Positions 8,817-17,448 of a stretch of DNA of 64,000 bases are shown in pieces. Position 1 is the stretch's first letter. Every line of letters starts with the position of its first letter. The notes beneath the pieces were generated by a model that saw only the letters and a program-made list of their open reading frames with translations, did no database searches and was not told the origin of the DNA. This DNA comes from Rhizobium mongolense USDA 1844. Its GTDB lineage: Bacteria; Pseudomonadota; Alphaproteobacteria; Rhizobiales; Rhizobiaceae. The DNA is taken from assembly GCF_000419765.1 (NCBI RefSeq), contig NZ_ATTQ01000011.1, forward strand, positions 186,001-250,000, given 5' to 3'. Made by a program: the position numbers and the translations under genes.

Positions 8817-9664
8817 TCGTGCACTCCGAGCCGTTCGCCGAGCGCATCGCCGAGCATGCTGAAGCCGAAGGCGAGGCAGACGATGGAAAGCCCAGGAAAC
8901 AGGGTGATCCACCAGGCCGTGGTGATAAAACTCTGGCCCTCCGCCACCATAACACCCCATTCGGCGACCGGCGGCTGCACACCGAGGCCGAGATAGCTGA
9001 CGGCCGCGCCGCTGAGCAGCACCAACACCGCATCCGACATCGCAAAGACGATCGAGCCGGCAACCGCATTCGGGAGCAGGTGTCGGAACATGATGCGCAT
9101 CCGCGAAAAGCCGAGGCTGACGGCGGCCACCGCATAGTCGCTGTTCTTGAGCACCAGCATCTGCGCCCGGATCAGCCTGGCATAAGAAACCCAGCCGACC
9201 AGTGCCATGGCGATGTAAAAGCTGCCGAGCCCCGGTCCGAGGATGGCGATGATCGATAGCATCAATACCAGGAAGGGAAAGGCGAGGATGATATCCACGA
9301 GCCGCATGAACAGCGCATCGACGATGCCACCGAAGAAGCCGGCGATGGTGCCAACCGCGGTGCCGATGAGAAAGGGGAAAGCGACGCCGATCAGCGCGAT
9401 CTGCAGGTCGATCCGCGTGCCCCAAATGACGCGGGAAAGCACGTCGCGGCCGAAATTGTCCGTACCGAACGGATGCAGCAGCGAAGGCGCCTGCAGGCGG
9501 GCGTCGCCGTTCTGAAGGATTGGGTCATAGGGTGCCAGAACGGGCGCGCTTGTCGCCAGCAGGACGAAGAACAGCAGGATGCCGGCACCGGTCGCAAGCA
9601 TCAAGTGCTTGCTGAAGATCGTCCGCCAGCCGACGAAGCCTGAAGAGAGGGTATCGACGCTCAT
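8813..9664 (-). CDS. Peptide ABC transporter permease, DppC/OppC family
   Basis: A 283-aa integral membrane protein with the OppC N-terminal helix region and the conserved permease core (PFGTDNFGRDVLSRVIWGTRI, then the EAA loop SLGFSRMRIMFRHLLPN). Its ATG overlaps the stop of the DppB-like gene by four bases and its own stop overlaps the ATPase start, so all three subunits are coupled. It forms one half of the peptide channel in the inner membrane. Confidence 0.93.
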   Translation of the reverse strand: MSVDTLSSGFVGWRTIFSKHLMLATGAGILLFFVLLATSAPVLAPYDPILQNGDARLQAPSLLHPFGTDNFGRDVLSRVIWGTRIDLQIALIGVAFPFLIGTAVGTIAGFFGGIVDALFMRLVDIILAFPFLVLMLSIIAILGPGLGSFYIAMALVGWVSYARLIRAQMLVLKNSDYAVAAVSLGFSRMRIMFRHLLPNAVAGSIVFAMSDAVLVLLSGAAVSYLGLGVQPPVAEWGVMVAEGQSFITTAWWITLFPGLSIVCLAFGFSMLGDALGERLGVHE

Positions 9665-10599
9665 AGCTTCACCCTCGGATCGATCGCAACGGTGACGATA
9701 TCGGCAACGAAATTGACGAGCACGGTGGCGCAGGCGAAAACCATGGCAACGCCCTGGACCACCATATAGTCGCGCGAGAAGATGGCGCGCACGAGAAGCT
9801 GTCCCATGCCGGGAAGCGCAAAGACGCTCTCGACGACGACGGTGCCGCCGATGAGCCAGCCGATATTGACCGCGAGAAGATTGACAGTCGGCACCAGCGA
9901 ATTCGGTACGACATGGCGCCAGAAGACGATGCGTTCGGGCATGCCGCGGGCGCGCGCTGCCGTCGCCACGTCGGATTTAAGAGATTCGATCATCGCCGCC
10001 CTGAGGCTGCGCGTCAAAACGGTCGAGAGCGACAGGGCCACGGTCAGGCTCGGCAGGATCAGATGCGCGAGCTTGTCGCCGGTCGTTGCGCCATAGCCGG
10101 AGACCGGCAGCAGGCCGAGCTCGACGCTGAAGAGGATGATGAGCATCAGCCCGAGCCAAAAGGGCGGGAAGCCGATGCCGAAGGTAGAGACGATACGCAC
10201 CGCATGATCGGGCGCCTTGCCGGCATTGCGCGCGGCAATCGCCGCCATCGGCACGGCGATCAGGATCGACAGAACGACGCTGGAGGTGACGAGCGCGACA
10301 GTCGGCTCGATGCGGGTGACGATCAGTCTCAGCACGTCGATCTTGTAGAGGATCGATTTGCCCATCTCGCCATTGGCAAGGTTTTTCAGAAAATACAGAT
10401 ATTGTAGCCACATAGGCTGATCGAGGCCGTACTGGGCACGGATATTGGCAATCGCCGTCGGCGTGGCGCGCGCGCCGAGCAGGTTGCGTGCCGGATCGCC
10501 GGGGATCAGCCGCACCAGAATGAAGGTGATGACGCTGATGCCGAAAATGACGGGCAAAAATTGCAAGGGTCGGGTGAGGACGAACCTATAGCGATGCAT
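9661..10599 (-). CDS. Peptide ABC transporter permease, DppB/OppB family
   Basis: This 312-aa permease shows the family's N-terminal pattern (FGISVITFILVRLIPGDPARNLLG), then 'ANIRAQYGLDQPMWLQYLYFL', and an EAA loop (ARGMPERIVFWRHVVPNSL). About six transmembrane helices are visible. It lies 51 bp downstream of the iminopeptidase gene and overlaps the DppC-like gene by four bases. With that subunit it builds the translocation path for the ligand of the protein encoded at 5576-7093. Confidence 0.93.
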   Translation of the reverse strand: MHRYRFVLTRPLQFLPVIFGISVITFILVRLIPGDPARNLLGARATPTAIANIRAQYGLDQPMWLQYLYFLKNLANGEMGKSILYKIDVLRLIVTRIEPTVALVTSSVVLSILIAVPMAAIAARNAGKAPDHAVRIVSTFGIGFPPFWLGLMLIILFSVELGLLPVSGYGATTGDKLAHLILPSLTVALSLSTVLTRSLRAAMIESLKSDVATAARARGMPERIVFWRHVVPNSLVPTVNLLAVNIGWLIGGTVVVESVFALPGMGQLLVRAIFSRDYMVVQGVAMVFACATVLVNFVADIVTVAIDPRVKL

Positions 10600-10650
10600 G
10601 GCGATGCCAGCGCCTCCGTATTGTTCGGATGTCGGTCGCCATTCTTTGCA

Positions 10651-11541
10651 TCAGTTCCGCCTGTGCCGCGACAAGAAATCGATCAGCGCTGGATAGTAGT
10701 CTGCGGGATTTTCGTAAAAGGGCATGTGGCTGGCATTGGCAAAGACCTTGAGTTCGGCATTCGAAATGGCGAGCTTCATCTTCAGTGCGCAGGCCGGCGT
10801 CAGTTCGTCGTGCTCGCCCGTGGTGATCAGTGTCGGCACGGCGATGCGCGGCAGGTCGGGAATACGGTTCCAATCCTTCAGGTTGCCGATATAGAGGAAT
10901 TCGTTCGGTCCCTGCATCGTGCCATATGGCCCCAAATTCCAGTCGTTGAGCGACCGGCGCACCGGCGCCGGCCATTCCGGCAACCGGCAGACGTGGCGGT
11001 AGTTCAGAATAGTGATGGCTGCGAGATATTCCGGATGGTCGTAGGTGCCCTGCGCCTCGTGCTTCTGCATCATGGCGACCGTCTCGGGGCCGAGCGCCGC
11101 GCGCAACCGCTCGAGCTCGGTAATGAGATGGGGCATGTCCGCGACCGTATCTTCGAGGATCAGCGTCTGCAGGTTTTGTGGGTAAGTGAGCGCATAGTCG
11201 ATTGCCAGCCAACCGCCCCAGGAATGGCCGAGCATGTGCACCTTGCCAAGCCCCAGCGCCTTGCGCACCGTCTCCGTCTCCTCGACATAGCGCCCGATCG
11301 TCCACAGCGCCGGACTGGTCGGGCGATCTGAAGCGCCCGTGCCGAGCTGATCGAAGGCCACCACGCGATAGCCTTTGTCAATAAGACAGGAATGCGCATC
11401 GCGCAGATAGTCACAGGGCAGTCCCGGCCCGCCGTTCAGGCAAAAGATCGTCTCGGGGCCGGAGCCGAAGCTATAGGCGACGACCTTATAGCCATCGACT
11501 CCGATTTGGTGTCGCGCCTCGGGTTCGATTTCACGCCACAT
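10651..11541 (-). CDS. pip: Proline iminopeptidase-type alpha/beta hydrolase (first copy)
   Basis: The 296-aa protein is an S33-family peptidase fold: oxyanion loop NGGPG (36-40), nucleophile elbow GHSWGG with Ser107, catalytic Asp245 (GEHDELTP) and His272 (ASHMPFYE). Family members release N-terminal proline or hydrolyse small amides. It is the first gene of the minus-strand peptide-importer operon and is divergent from the luxR gene, with a 17-bp dyad between them. In plant-associated bacteria pip genes next to LuxR solos are activated by that regulator in response to plant-derived compounds. The actual substrate here is unknown. A second paralogue lies downstream of luxR. Confidence 0.88.
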   Translation of the reverse strand: MWREIEPEARHQIGVDGYKVVAYSFGSGPETIFCLNGGPGLPCDYLRDAHSCLIDKGYRVVAFDQLGTGASDRPTSPALWTIGRYVEETETVRKALGLGKVHMLGHSWGGWLAIDYALTYPQNLQTLILEDTVADMPHLITELERLRAALGPETVAMMQKHEAQGTYDHPEYLAAITILNYRHVCRLPEWPAPVRRSLNDWNLGPYGTMQGPNEFLYIGNLKDWNRIPDLPRIAVPTLITTGEHDELTPACALKMKLAISNAELKVFANASHMPFYENPADYYPALIDFLSRHRRN

Positions 11542-11566
11542 TGACGACTCCGGCGAAGATTCTCCT

Positions 11567-11583
11567 TGCTCAATATTTGAGCA
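11567..11583. promoter_or_regulatory. 17-bp perfect dyad in the pip/luxR divergent promoter (candidate LuxR operator)
   Basis: The sequence TGCTCAA-TAT-TTGAGCA is a perfect 7-3-7 inverted repeat, 26 bp before the pip start and 86 bp before the luxR start. LuxR-family proteins bind dyads of about 18-20 bp, so this is the best operator candidate for controlling both transcripts. The match to any published box was not tested. Confidence 0.5.
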
Positions 11584-11668
11584 TGTCTAAATTTTTATCT
11601 CAAACGACGGCCCGCGCCAGCTATAAGAAGTGATAGGGTCGCCGGGGAATACGAGCCGGAGCCAGCCG

Positions 11669-12451
11669 ATGCTTGACGAAATCGAAACCATCAGACGCCA
11701 GTTTACGGTTCATCAGACACTGGATGGCCGCATCGATCAGATCTTCGAGGCCATGAAGACAATCGGCTTCGAAGCGCTGATATATGACTATACCCCGGTG
11801 GCCTACGATCTCGACGGCGCGATCATGTTTCCGTCACTGCTGAAGCTTCGCAACATTTGCGGCGACATGCATGACTACTGGTTCAACCGCGGGTACTTCC
11901 GCATCGACCCGGTGCAGCAGGTCGCGCTTCGCACCTCGACACCCTTCTTCTGGAGTTATGATGCCGACGCCGACACGCTGATCCGCCGCTTCATGACCGA
12001 GGACACCGCGCCCGTGGCCCGCTATCTGAGCGAAAGGGATATGTCGACCGGCGTGACGGTGCCCATTCACATGCCGCGCGGTGACTATGCCACAGTCACC
12101 GGCATCCGCTTCGGGGGCAACAAGGAATTCGAGCGGCACGCCCTGCGCTATATCGCCGATTTCAATCTGCTCGCCCATGTCTTCCATGAAGCGGCTTACA
12201 ACCTGTTCGATGCCGACGTCTTCCATGTCGGCAAGGCCAGGCTGACAGAACGGGAGCGCGAATGCCTGCGCTATTCGGCCGAAGGATACTCCGCCAAGGA
12301 AATCTCGCGCATCATCGACCGCTCCGTGCCGACGGTGGTCATGCATCTCACCGCCGCGGCCAAGAAGCTCGGCGCCAAGAACCGCACGCAGGCCGTGGTT
12401 CGCGCCACCCATTATCGCCTTCTGGAAGAGCGCTCATCCTATAACTTGTGA
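11669..12451 (+). CDS. LuxR-type solo regulator of the plant-signal-responsive (OryR/PsoR/PipR) subfamily
   Basis: The 260-aa protein has an N-terminal autoinducer-binding domain and a C-terminal LuxR HTH (LTERERECLRYSAEGYSAKEISRIIDRS). Counting from the invariant Asp-Pro (80-81) the ligand-pocket positions read Met67 and Trp71, where AHL receptors have Trp and Tyr; Trp95 is kept. Met/Trp at these positions marks the LuxR solos of plant-associated bacteria, which sense plant compounds rather than AHLs. No luxI is in the window. ATG at 11669 has GGAG seven bases upstream. It is flanked by two pip genes and a peptide importer, as in the Pseudomonas PipR locus, so it probably activates them. Confidence 0.88.
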   Translation: MLDEIETIRRQFTVHQTLDGRIDQIFEAMKTIGFEALIYDYTPVAYDLDGAIMFPSLLKLRNICGDMHDYWFNRGYFRIDPVQQVALRTSTPFFWSYDADADTLIRRFMTEDTAPVARYLSERDMSTGVTVPIHMPRGDYATVTGIRFGGNKEFERHALRYIADFNLLAHVFHEAAYNLFDADVFHVGKARLTERERECLRYSAEGYSAKEISRIIDRSVPTVVMHLTAAAKKLGAKNRTQAVVRATHYRLLEERSSYNL

Positions 12452-12466
12452 TAGCTGCCCCGCTCT

Positions 12467-12486
12467 AAAGCACCACGCTATGCTTT
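12467..12486. promoter_or_regulatory. Imperfect dyad between luxR and the second pip gene
   Basis: AAAGCA and TGCTTT form a 6-bp inverted repeat with an 8-base spacer, 20 bp in all, starting 16 bp after the luxR stop and ending 69 bp before the pip start. It could be an operator or a weak transcript-end hairpin. Its half-site differs from the dyad at 11567-11583. Confidence 0.25.
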
Positions 12487-12554
12487 CTCAATTGCTCACC
12501 GCAGCGTCGCGTCTCAATCGTGGCGCGCAGGCGGCTGTGACGCTTCGAATCTGA

Positions 12555-13469
12555 ATGGAGATCCATGTGGCTGCAATTGAGTCGAAGGAAGCCTTTCTGC
12601 CCTTTCGCGAGTACCAGACCTGGTATCGCATCACCGGCTCGCTCGACAGCGGCAAGCTGCCACTCGTTGTCGCCCATGGCGGTCCTGGCTGCACCCATGA
12701 CTATGTGGATTCCTTCACCGGGATTACCGAGATCGACGGCCGCCCGGTCATTCACTACGACCAGCTCGGTAACGGCAATTCCACCCGCCTGCGGGAAAAA
12801 GGACCGGATTTCTGGACGCCGGCGCTCTTCCTGGAAGAGCTGGATGCGCTCCTGAAGCAGGTCGGCATTCACGACCGCTATGCCTTCCTCGGCCAGTCTT
12901 GGGGCGGCATGCTCGGCGCGGAACATGCTGTGCGCCGGCCGAGGGGCCTGAAGGCGCTCGTCATCGCCAATTCCCCAGCCAACATGCATACCTGGGTCGC
13001 TGAAGCCAACCGGCTGCGCGAGGAACTGCCGCAGGAGGTGCAGGATACGCTCTTAAAGCACGAGCAGGCCGGAACGATTACCGACCCCGAATATATCGCC
13101 GCCTCGCGCGTCTTCTATGATCGCCATGTCTGCCGCCTCGTACCCTGGCCGCCGGAAGTCGCCCGCACCTTCGCCATCATGGACGAAGACAACACCGTCT
13201 ATCGCAACATGAACGGCCCAACGGAGTTCCATGTCATTGGCACGATGAAGGATTGGACCATCGAAGATAGGCTGCCGTTCATCGAGGCCCCGACGCTGCT
13301 GATCTCGGGCAAGTTCGATGAGGCAACCCCGCTGGTCGTCAAGCCCTATGTCGACCGCATTGAGAGATGCGAATGGGTGCTCTTCGAGCATTCGAGCCAC
13401 ATGCCGCATGTGGAAGAGAAGGCACTCTGCCTGGAGACGGTTTCGGCCTTCTTGCGACGACACGATTGA
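12555..13469 (+). CDS. pip: Proline iminopeptidase-type alpha/beta hydrolase (second copy)
   Basis: This 304-aa S33 hydrolase has oxyanion motif HGGPG (41-45), nucleophile elbow GQSWGG with Ser115, and the late Asp (GKFDEATP) and His (SSHMPHVE). It lies 103 bp downstream of the LuxR solo on the same strand. It is clearly related to but diverged from the copy at 10651-11541; both share RHVCRL and DWN/DWT segments. ATG at 12555 has no clear ribosome site, whereas an in-frame GTG at 12567 is preceded by GGAG at a good distance, so the true start may be 12567. It probably works on peptides or amides brought in by the divergent importer. Confidence 0.88.
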   Translation: MEIHVAAIESKEAFLPFREYQTWYRITGSLDSGKLPLVVAHGGPGCTHDYVDSFTGITEIDGRPVIHYDQLGNGNSTRLREKGPDFWTPALFLEELDALLKQVGIHDRYAFLGQSWGGMLGAEHAVRRPRGLKALVIANSPANMHTWVAEANRLREELPQEVQDTLLKHEQAGTITDPEYIAASRVFYDRHVCRLVPWPPEVARTFAIMDEDNTVYRNMNGPTEFHVIGTMKDWTIEDRLPFIEAPTLLISGKFDEATPLVVKPYVDRIERCEWVLFEHSSHMPHVEEKALCLETVSAFLRRHD

Positions 13470-13674
13470 CGGGAAGCAGGTTGCCGCAGACCGCCGGTGT
13501 GCTGGCAAGCCCCGGGCTCGCAGCACTTTTGGACAACCTTGACCGCTTCGCCGAAGCGATCAAGGCTGGAGCTGCGGCCCAGAACTGCGCGCTCGTCGGT
13601 TTAGCCAGATGCTCCGGCGCAAACCCAGTCGCAGATCGGCCGTCCAGCCATGCGCGATGCGCACCGAGCGATTG

Positions 13675-14646
13675 TTAGGCCGCCCTGAAGCGGTCAAAGG
13701 CGGTGAGACGCTTGATCGGTGGATCTGCGTCATCCCAGCGATAGACTTGCGTACGCAGATAGCGGAGTTCGTCATCGAGTGCGTCTTCGGCAATCTCGAC
13801 CCACCAGGACTTCGGACGGCCGTCACTGCCATCCGACCAGCGGTAGCCGCGTGCTTTCAATTGATCCTTCATGTCGAAGGGGCTGTTTTCCGCAAAGATG
13901 CGGGCGCGTGATCGCTGGCTTGCTTCGTAGAGCTCGGCAAAAGGTGTTCGTCCCGATTCCCCTCCACCCTCCGCGATAACCTCAAGGAGAGCAAAGCAGT
14001 CATCAACCGCTCGGTGGCCTTCATGAAAATAACCGGCCTGCCCAATCAGATAACCGAGCTTTGTTCCTTCAAAGCCGCGCGACGCCCAGTCGATTTCAGA
14101 GACCGAACAAGCCCAGGCTTTTCCGGCAAAGATTGGTGAAAAGGTTTCGCAGAACGGCCGGTCGAAGCCGGCATTGTGGGCAATTACGAGATCAGCAGGC
14201 TCGATGACGGCACGAACCTGATAAAGATCAATCATCTGGTCGGCCACCATGTCGTCGGAGATACCGGTGAGACGTGTGATCTCCTCCGGGATTGGAATGC
14301 TGGGCTGCTGGAGAGCGCTATAGACGCCGATGACATCGCCGATATTGCCCGTCTCATCGAATGTGAACGCAACCGCGCCAATCTCAATAATCTCGTCCTT
14401 GCGATGATTAAGGCCGGTAGTTTCAGTGTCGATGATCACGCCCTTCAGCGGAAATCCGGGTCGCGCAGCCGTGGTCACCAAACGTGGCTCGAGTTTTCTC
14501 AGGATACGGTAGCGGCCAGTCTCGTGGAGTTGCCGCACCATATCATCTTCGCTCAACGCAACAGGAGAATGGCGCTTCATCGATGAGCCTGCGCCCTTTG
14601 CAGGTGCTGCCCCGTTAGCATCAAACAGATCGAACTGCTGCGTCAT
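13675..14646 (-). CDS. DEDDh 3'-5' exonuclease (DnaQ/RNase T-like)
   Basis: The 323-aa product carries an exonuclease domain with all metal ligands: Asp73 and Glu75 (IIDTETTGL), Asp162 (HNAGFDRPF) and His211/Asp216 (HRAVDD), the DEDDh type of the DNA polymerase III epsilon subunit. A further C-terminal region (ENSPFDMKDQLKARGYRWSDG...SWWVEI) is seen in stand-alone exonuclease homologues of alphaproteobacteria. It is not the replicative epsilon subunit, given the extra region and lack of replication neighbours. It probably trims DNA ends in repair. It stands alone, without operon partners. Confidence 0.88.
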   Translation of the reverse strand: MTQQFDLFDANGAAPAKGAGSSMKRHSPVALSEDDMVRQLHETGRYRILRKLEPRLVTTAARPGFPLKGVIIDTETTGLNHRKDEIIEIGAVAFTFDETGNIGDVIGVYSALQQPSIPIPEEITRLTGISDDMVADQMIDLYQVRAVIEPADLVIAHNAGFDRPFCETFSPIFAGKAWACSVSEIDWASRGFEGTKLGYLIGQAGYFHEGHRAVDDCFALLEVIAEGGGESGRTPFAELYEASQRSRARIFAENSPFDMKDQLKARGYRWSDGSDGRPKSWWVEIAEDALDDELRYLRTQVYRWDDADPPIKRLTAFDRFRAA

Positions 14647-14757
14647 TCGCTATCTCGGCCTAATTCTCAAAATGGTTCTCCGGACTGCACCATCCGCCAA
14701 AGTCGCTATAAGACATCCGCTCGAACAAATCAGGAAGAAAGTTGAGGCCTGAAATGA

Positions 14758-15323
14758 TCAGTGGCCGCTCCCGGGGCCCCTGTTGTCGTCGCGACCGAAC
14801 AGCAGCGCCGACAGTATGCGTCGGGAGACAGCGGCGGGCCTGCGGCGGAGTTCATCTTCAACCGATCGCCGGGGCCGCAGGAGAGAACCAAACAATCCCT
14901 GCGCCTGCTCAAGAAAGGGCGCTGCCCCGTCGCGCAGGAGGGAGACCACCTCGAGACGCAGCTCCGAAGCACCATCGAGCTCGGCATAGGAAAGCTGGTC
15001 GAGCCGGCAGGCGGCGTCTCTCTGCGCGAGGGATGCGAGTCGCCAATGCGTGTTGTTGCGGTAGCTCGGCGCGCGCCAATCGCCGTCCCTCGCGTCGCGG
15101 CCGAAGTTGATGAAGCAGGCATTGCCATAGCGGCTCTTCTGGATCTCGACAAAGGTCGTCCGAACCAGCCGGTGCGATGCCAGCGGACCCCTTTCCGGAC
15201 AAAGCCGCGCGGCAGAAAGATATCATCCACCTCCTTCGTCAGAAGCTTCAGCGCCCGTTTGCGCGTCGTCGGATCGAGCGCGGCCTTCCACGACTTAATG
15301 GCATTTCTGTCGGCGTCCTCCAT
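14758..15323 (-). pseudogene. Frameshifted DUF4304-family gene
   Basis: From ATG at 15323 the frame reads MEDADRNAIKSWKAALD...VDDIFLPRGFVRKGVRWHRTGWFG, the start of a DUF4304 protein. Near 15165 the match jumps to another frame that reads TFVEIQKSRYGNACFINFGRD and continues with NNTHWRLASLAQRDAACRLDQL to a stop at 14758, giving a normal C-terminus. A one-base indel therefore splits an otherwise well-preserved gene of about 190 codons. The function of DUF4304 is unknown. A more decayed relative lies at 37070-37460. Confidence 0.75.
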
Positions 15324-15544
15324 CGTTTTGTCGGTCTTTTCCACCTCTTGGCGTCCCCTCACTCGGGTCGAATGGCAGCGTCAGCAGACAGGAGGCGAGC
15401 GCCACGGTCAAGAGTTTGCTGGTCGTGCGTGGTCGACGGCGGCTGATTTGGATCCTCTGCCGGGCGAGGTGCAATCGCGGTTCGCGAGGCGTCTTGATCG
15501 TGCTAGGATCAGGCTTTTCTCTCAAGGGTATTCTTGCATTGGTA

Positions 15545-16006
15545 ATGATGATGAACGGTAAATGTGTCGGCGGCGCGCACCCAACGATCCCGGCGTTATA
15601 TGGTGGCATTTTTCTGCTCGTTGCAAACGTAGCATTCGCCGAAACCTTCGTAGACACGAATGTCGTGTCTGTCGTTGAAGGCGGACACTGGCAAGAAGAC
15701 GGCGTCGGCGAAGGAAGTTACCGCATCATCGTTGTGAACCAGGGCTTTGAGCACGTATCGTCGCGCGTCGTGGTGGAATGGAAATCAGTGCCGACTGACA
15801 CGGATGACGCCCAAATCGTCCACTCCGTGGAACTGGTTAAAGGTGGCTTCTACAGCATAGGCATGCCAGAAATGACTTTTTCCAAGGACGGGGCACGCGT
15901 CGAGTTGAGGGGCACCGCTACCTACACGCCCGCCATGCCGGTCGTTTGTCGTTTCAGTCTATCTCCTGGCGGCAAAGTCGCCCGGATCAAAGGGTGTGAG
16001 GATTAA
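15545..16006 (+). CDS. Hypothetical exported protein
   Basis: The product (153 aa from the first of three tandem ATGs at 15545) has a hydrophobic N-terminal stretch ending in VANVAFA, a plausible signal peptidase site, followed by a small beta-rich domain with two late cysteines (VVCRF and KGCED) that may form a disulfide. No family was recognised. The upstream frame stays open but is Arg-rich and untypical. No ribosome-binding site is obvious, so the start is uncertain. It is probably periplasmic. Confidence 0.6.
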   Translation: MMMNGKCVGGAHPTIPALYGGIFLLVANVAFAETFVDTNVVSVVEGGHWQEDGVGEGSYRIIVVNQGFEHVSSRVVVEWKSVPTDTDDAQIVHSVELVKGGFYSIGMPEMTFSKDGARVELRGTATYTPAMPVVCRFSLSPGGKVARIKGCED

Positions 16007-16188
16007 TGATCGATCCTGCTTAAGCGGCGGAAACTGCGTGAACGGCGGCCAGGCCACGTCAATTGTCCGGCTGTCGCCTCGCCTGCCCAACCACCGCATC
16101 TTGCTGTTGTCGGTTTTGCATCGGAAGTGAACAGCAAGCCTACAACCGCCATGGGCCGGAAGCATCCTATTCTTGGAATCCGTGAGTA

Positions 16189-16605
16189 TCAGTCGTCGCC
16201 TTCCAGCGATGCAAGCGACTTTACCAAACCCACGATCTTTTGTCGTATTCGGGGGTCTTTTACAGCAAGGAATGCGCGGTTTAGCGCGAGCCCCTCGGCG
16301 GTGGAAATAAATCCCGTCAGATCGTCCATGCCCTTCACTAAACCTGATTCACTTTCATCCGCTCCCGCCATTCCTTCGAAAAAGAAGGAAACAGGCACGT
16401 TCAGACAGTCGGCAATGCCCTGAAGCCGGCTCGCCCCCACCCGGTTGCTGCCCTTCTCGTATTTCTGTACCTGCTGGAATGTGACACTGACCCGTTCAGC
16501 AAGCGCTGACTGGCTCATGCCAAGCACCCGTCGCTGCATACGGATTCGCCTTCCGACTTCTATGTCGACTGCACTTGGCTCCTTCGCATTAACGGCTTTA
16601 TTCAT
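16189..16605 (-). CDS. XRE-family transcriptional regulator
   Basis: This 138-aa protein has an HTH_3 domain at residues 15-75 (VGRRIRMQRRVLGMSQSALAERVSVTFQQVQKYEKG) of the Cro/CI type, with the recognition helix pattern FQQVQKYEKGSNRVG common in rhizobial PraR/PhrR-like regulators, and a short C-terminal helical region. It binds DNA as a dimer by family analogy; targets are unknown. It is transcribed alone, with its promoter region at 16606-16680. Confidence 0.88.
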   Translation of the reverse strand: MNKAVNAKEPSAVDIEVGRRIRMQRRVLGMSQSALAERVSVTFQQVQKYEKGSNRVGASRLQGIADCLNVPVSFFFEGMAGADESESGLVKGMDDLTGFISTAEGLALNRAFLAVKDPRIRQKIVGLVKSLASLEGDD

Positions 16606-16979
16606 GATCTCTCCAATGCGCTCAGGGAATTAAAATGAGATTGTGCCAGTGTGGAAACGTTGTCGATTGATCCAATCTAGCTAGTTCTTGAAGAGGTGTC
16701 CCTCCCAATCGCCCGATCCGTTCTCTTCAATGACAGGCGTGCCTTTCAATCCCGGCCTAATGTTCCGCCTGTTCTGCGCCTGTCGGGCATCGATGAGGAC
16801 ATTCCCGACCCCATCCCCGATAGGCCCTCCCTCGGCCAGTGGAGTGGCGACCGGTACGTCCACCAAATGTACTACGCTTGGGTAATAGCGCTTCTCGTCG
16901 AAGACGCTATCATGGATTCATCAAATTCGTACTGAGGGCTGACCACGGATGTACTGGCAGCCGTCGTCGATTGATCAGG
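16606..16979. other. Intergenic stretch, no gene recognised
   Basis: The first part must hold the promoter of the XRE gene. The rest shows no convincing reading frame on either strand but ends in a strong terminator, so it may encode an untranslated RNA or be gene debris. Confidence 0.4.
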
Positions 16980-17012
16980 AAGGGCCGGTGCGCGTGTCGC
17001 CCGGCCCTTTCC
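16980..17012 (+). terminator. Strong hairpin terminator with no assigned gene
   Basis: AAGGGCCGG at 16980-16988 pairs perfectly with CCGGCCCTT at 17001-17009 around a 12-base loop, followed by TTCCTTT. No protein-coding gene ends upstream of it on the plus strand, which suggests an unannotated transcript from 16680-16980. Confidence 0.6.
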
Positions 17013-17213
17013 TTTAGGATTGCGGCTGCCAGATTGCCACGGTCCTTCATGGAGATGGGCTCAAATGCCGCGCCGAAACACCGTCAGGCCCAGTCGGGCA
17101 CGTGTAAAGAGCGAATATCAGACCAACGTCCGACCGTTTCTCAGACTTCGTGCCGATACCCCCTCTCGGCAGCTACAGTATGTTTGCACGCGAAAGGGTT
17201 GTGAGTTTTCGCT

Positions 17214-17303
17214 ATGGCTAAAATCTTCGTTATTGCGATGTCACTCGTGATGGTTGTTTTCTGGGGTTCCGTCGGCGTTCTGATGTACTCCCTGCTTACG
17301 TGA
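17214..17303 (+). CDS. Tiny single-pass membrane protein (29 aa)
   Basis: ATG at 17214 opens MAKIFVIAMSLVMVVFWG and the frame closes at 17303. Residues 4-28 form one hydrophobic helix, with a single Lys near the N-terminus. A GTGAG eight bases upstream may serve as ribosome site. No homologue is recalled. The composition, uninterrupted hydrophobicity and the presence of a second, better supported tiny membrane gene 145 bp downstream argue for a real gene. Confidence 0.45.
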   Translation: MAKIFVIAMSLVMVVFWGSVGVLMYSLLT

Positions 17304-17448
17304 AGGCGTTTTGCGAAACTCGTCCCTCCCGGCCGGGTCTTGATTCGATTGCTCGAGGAATAGTTGACACCCATTGGGTAGCCGAACCTCCTGCTGTGCC
17401 CTATAGTTTCCTTACAGCAATGGAGGTTGCCTAAGGAGGGTTTAGATT

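Noticed and set aside
8817..9425. N-terminal extension of the fused peptide-transporter ATPase by about 200 residues
   Set aside because: It runs antisense-free but in another frame of the DppC-like permease gene, is Arg/Cys/His-rich without any domain, and the ATGA overlap at 8816 gives a natural start.
14761..15561. Long plus-strand open frame opposite the DUF4304 relic
   Set aside because: Its composition is typical of an antisense shadow, it has no domain and no ribosome site, while the opposite strand shows clear family motifs.
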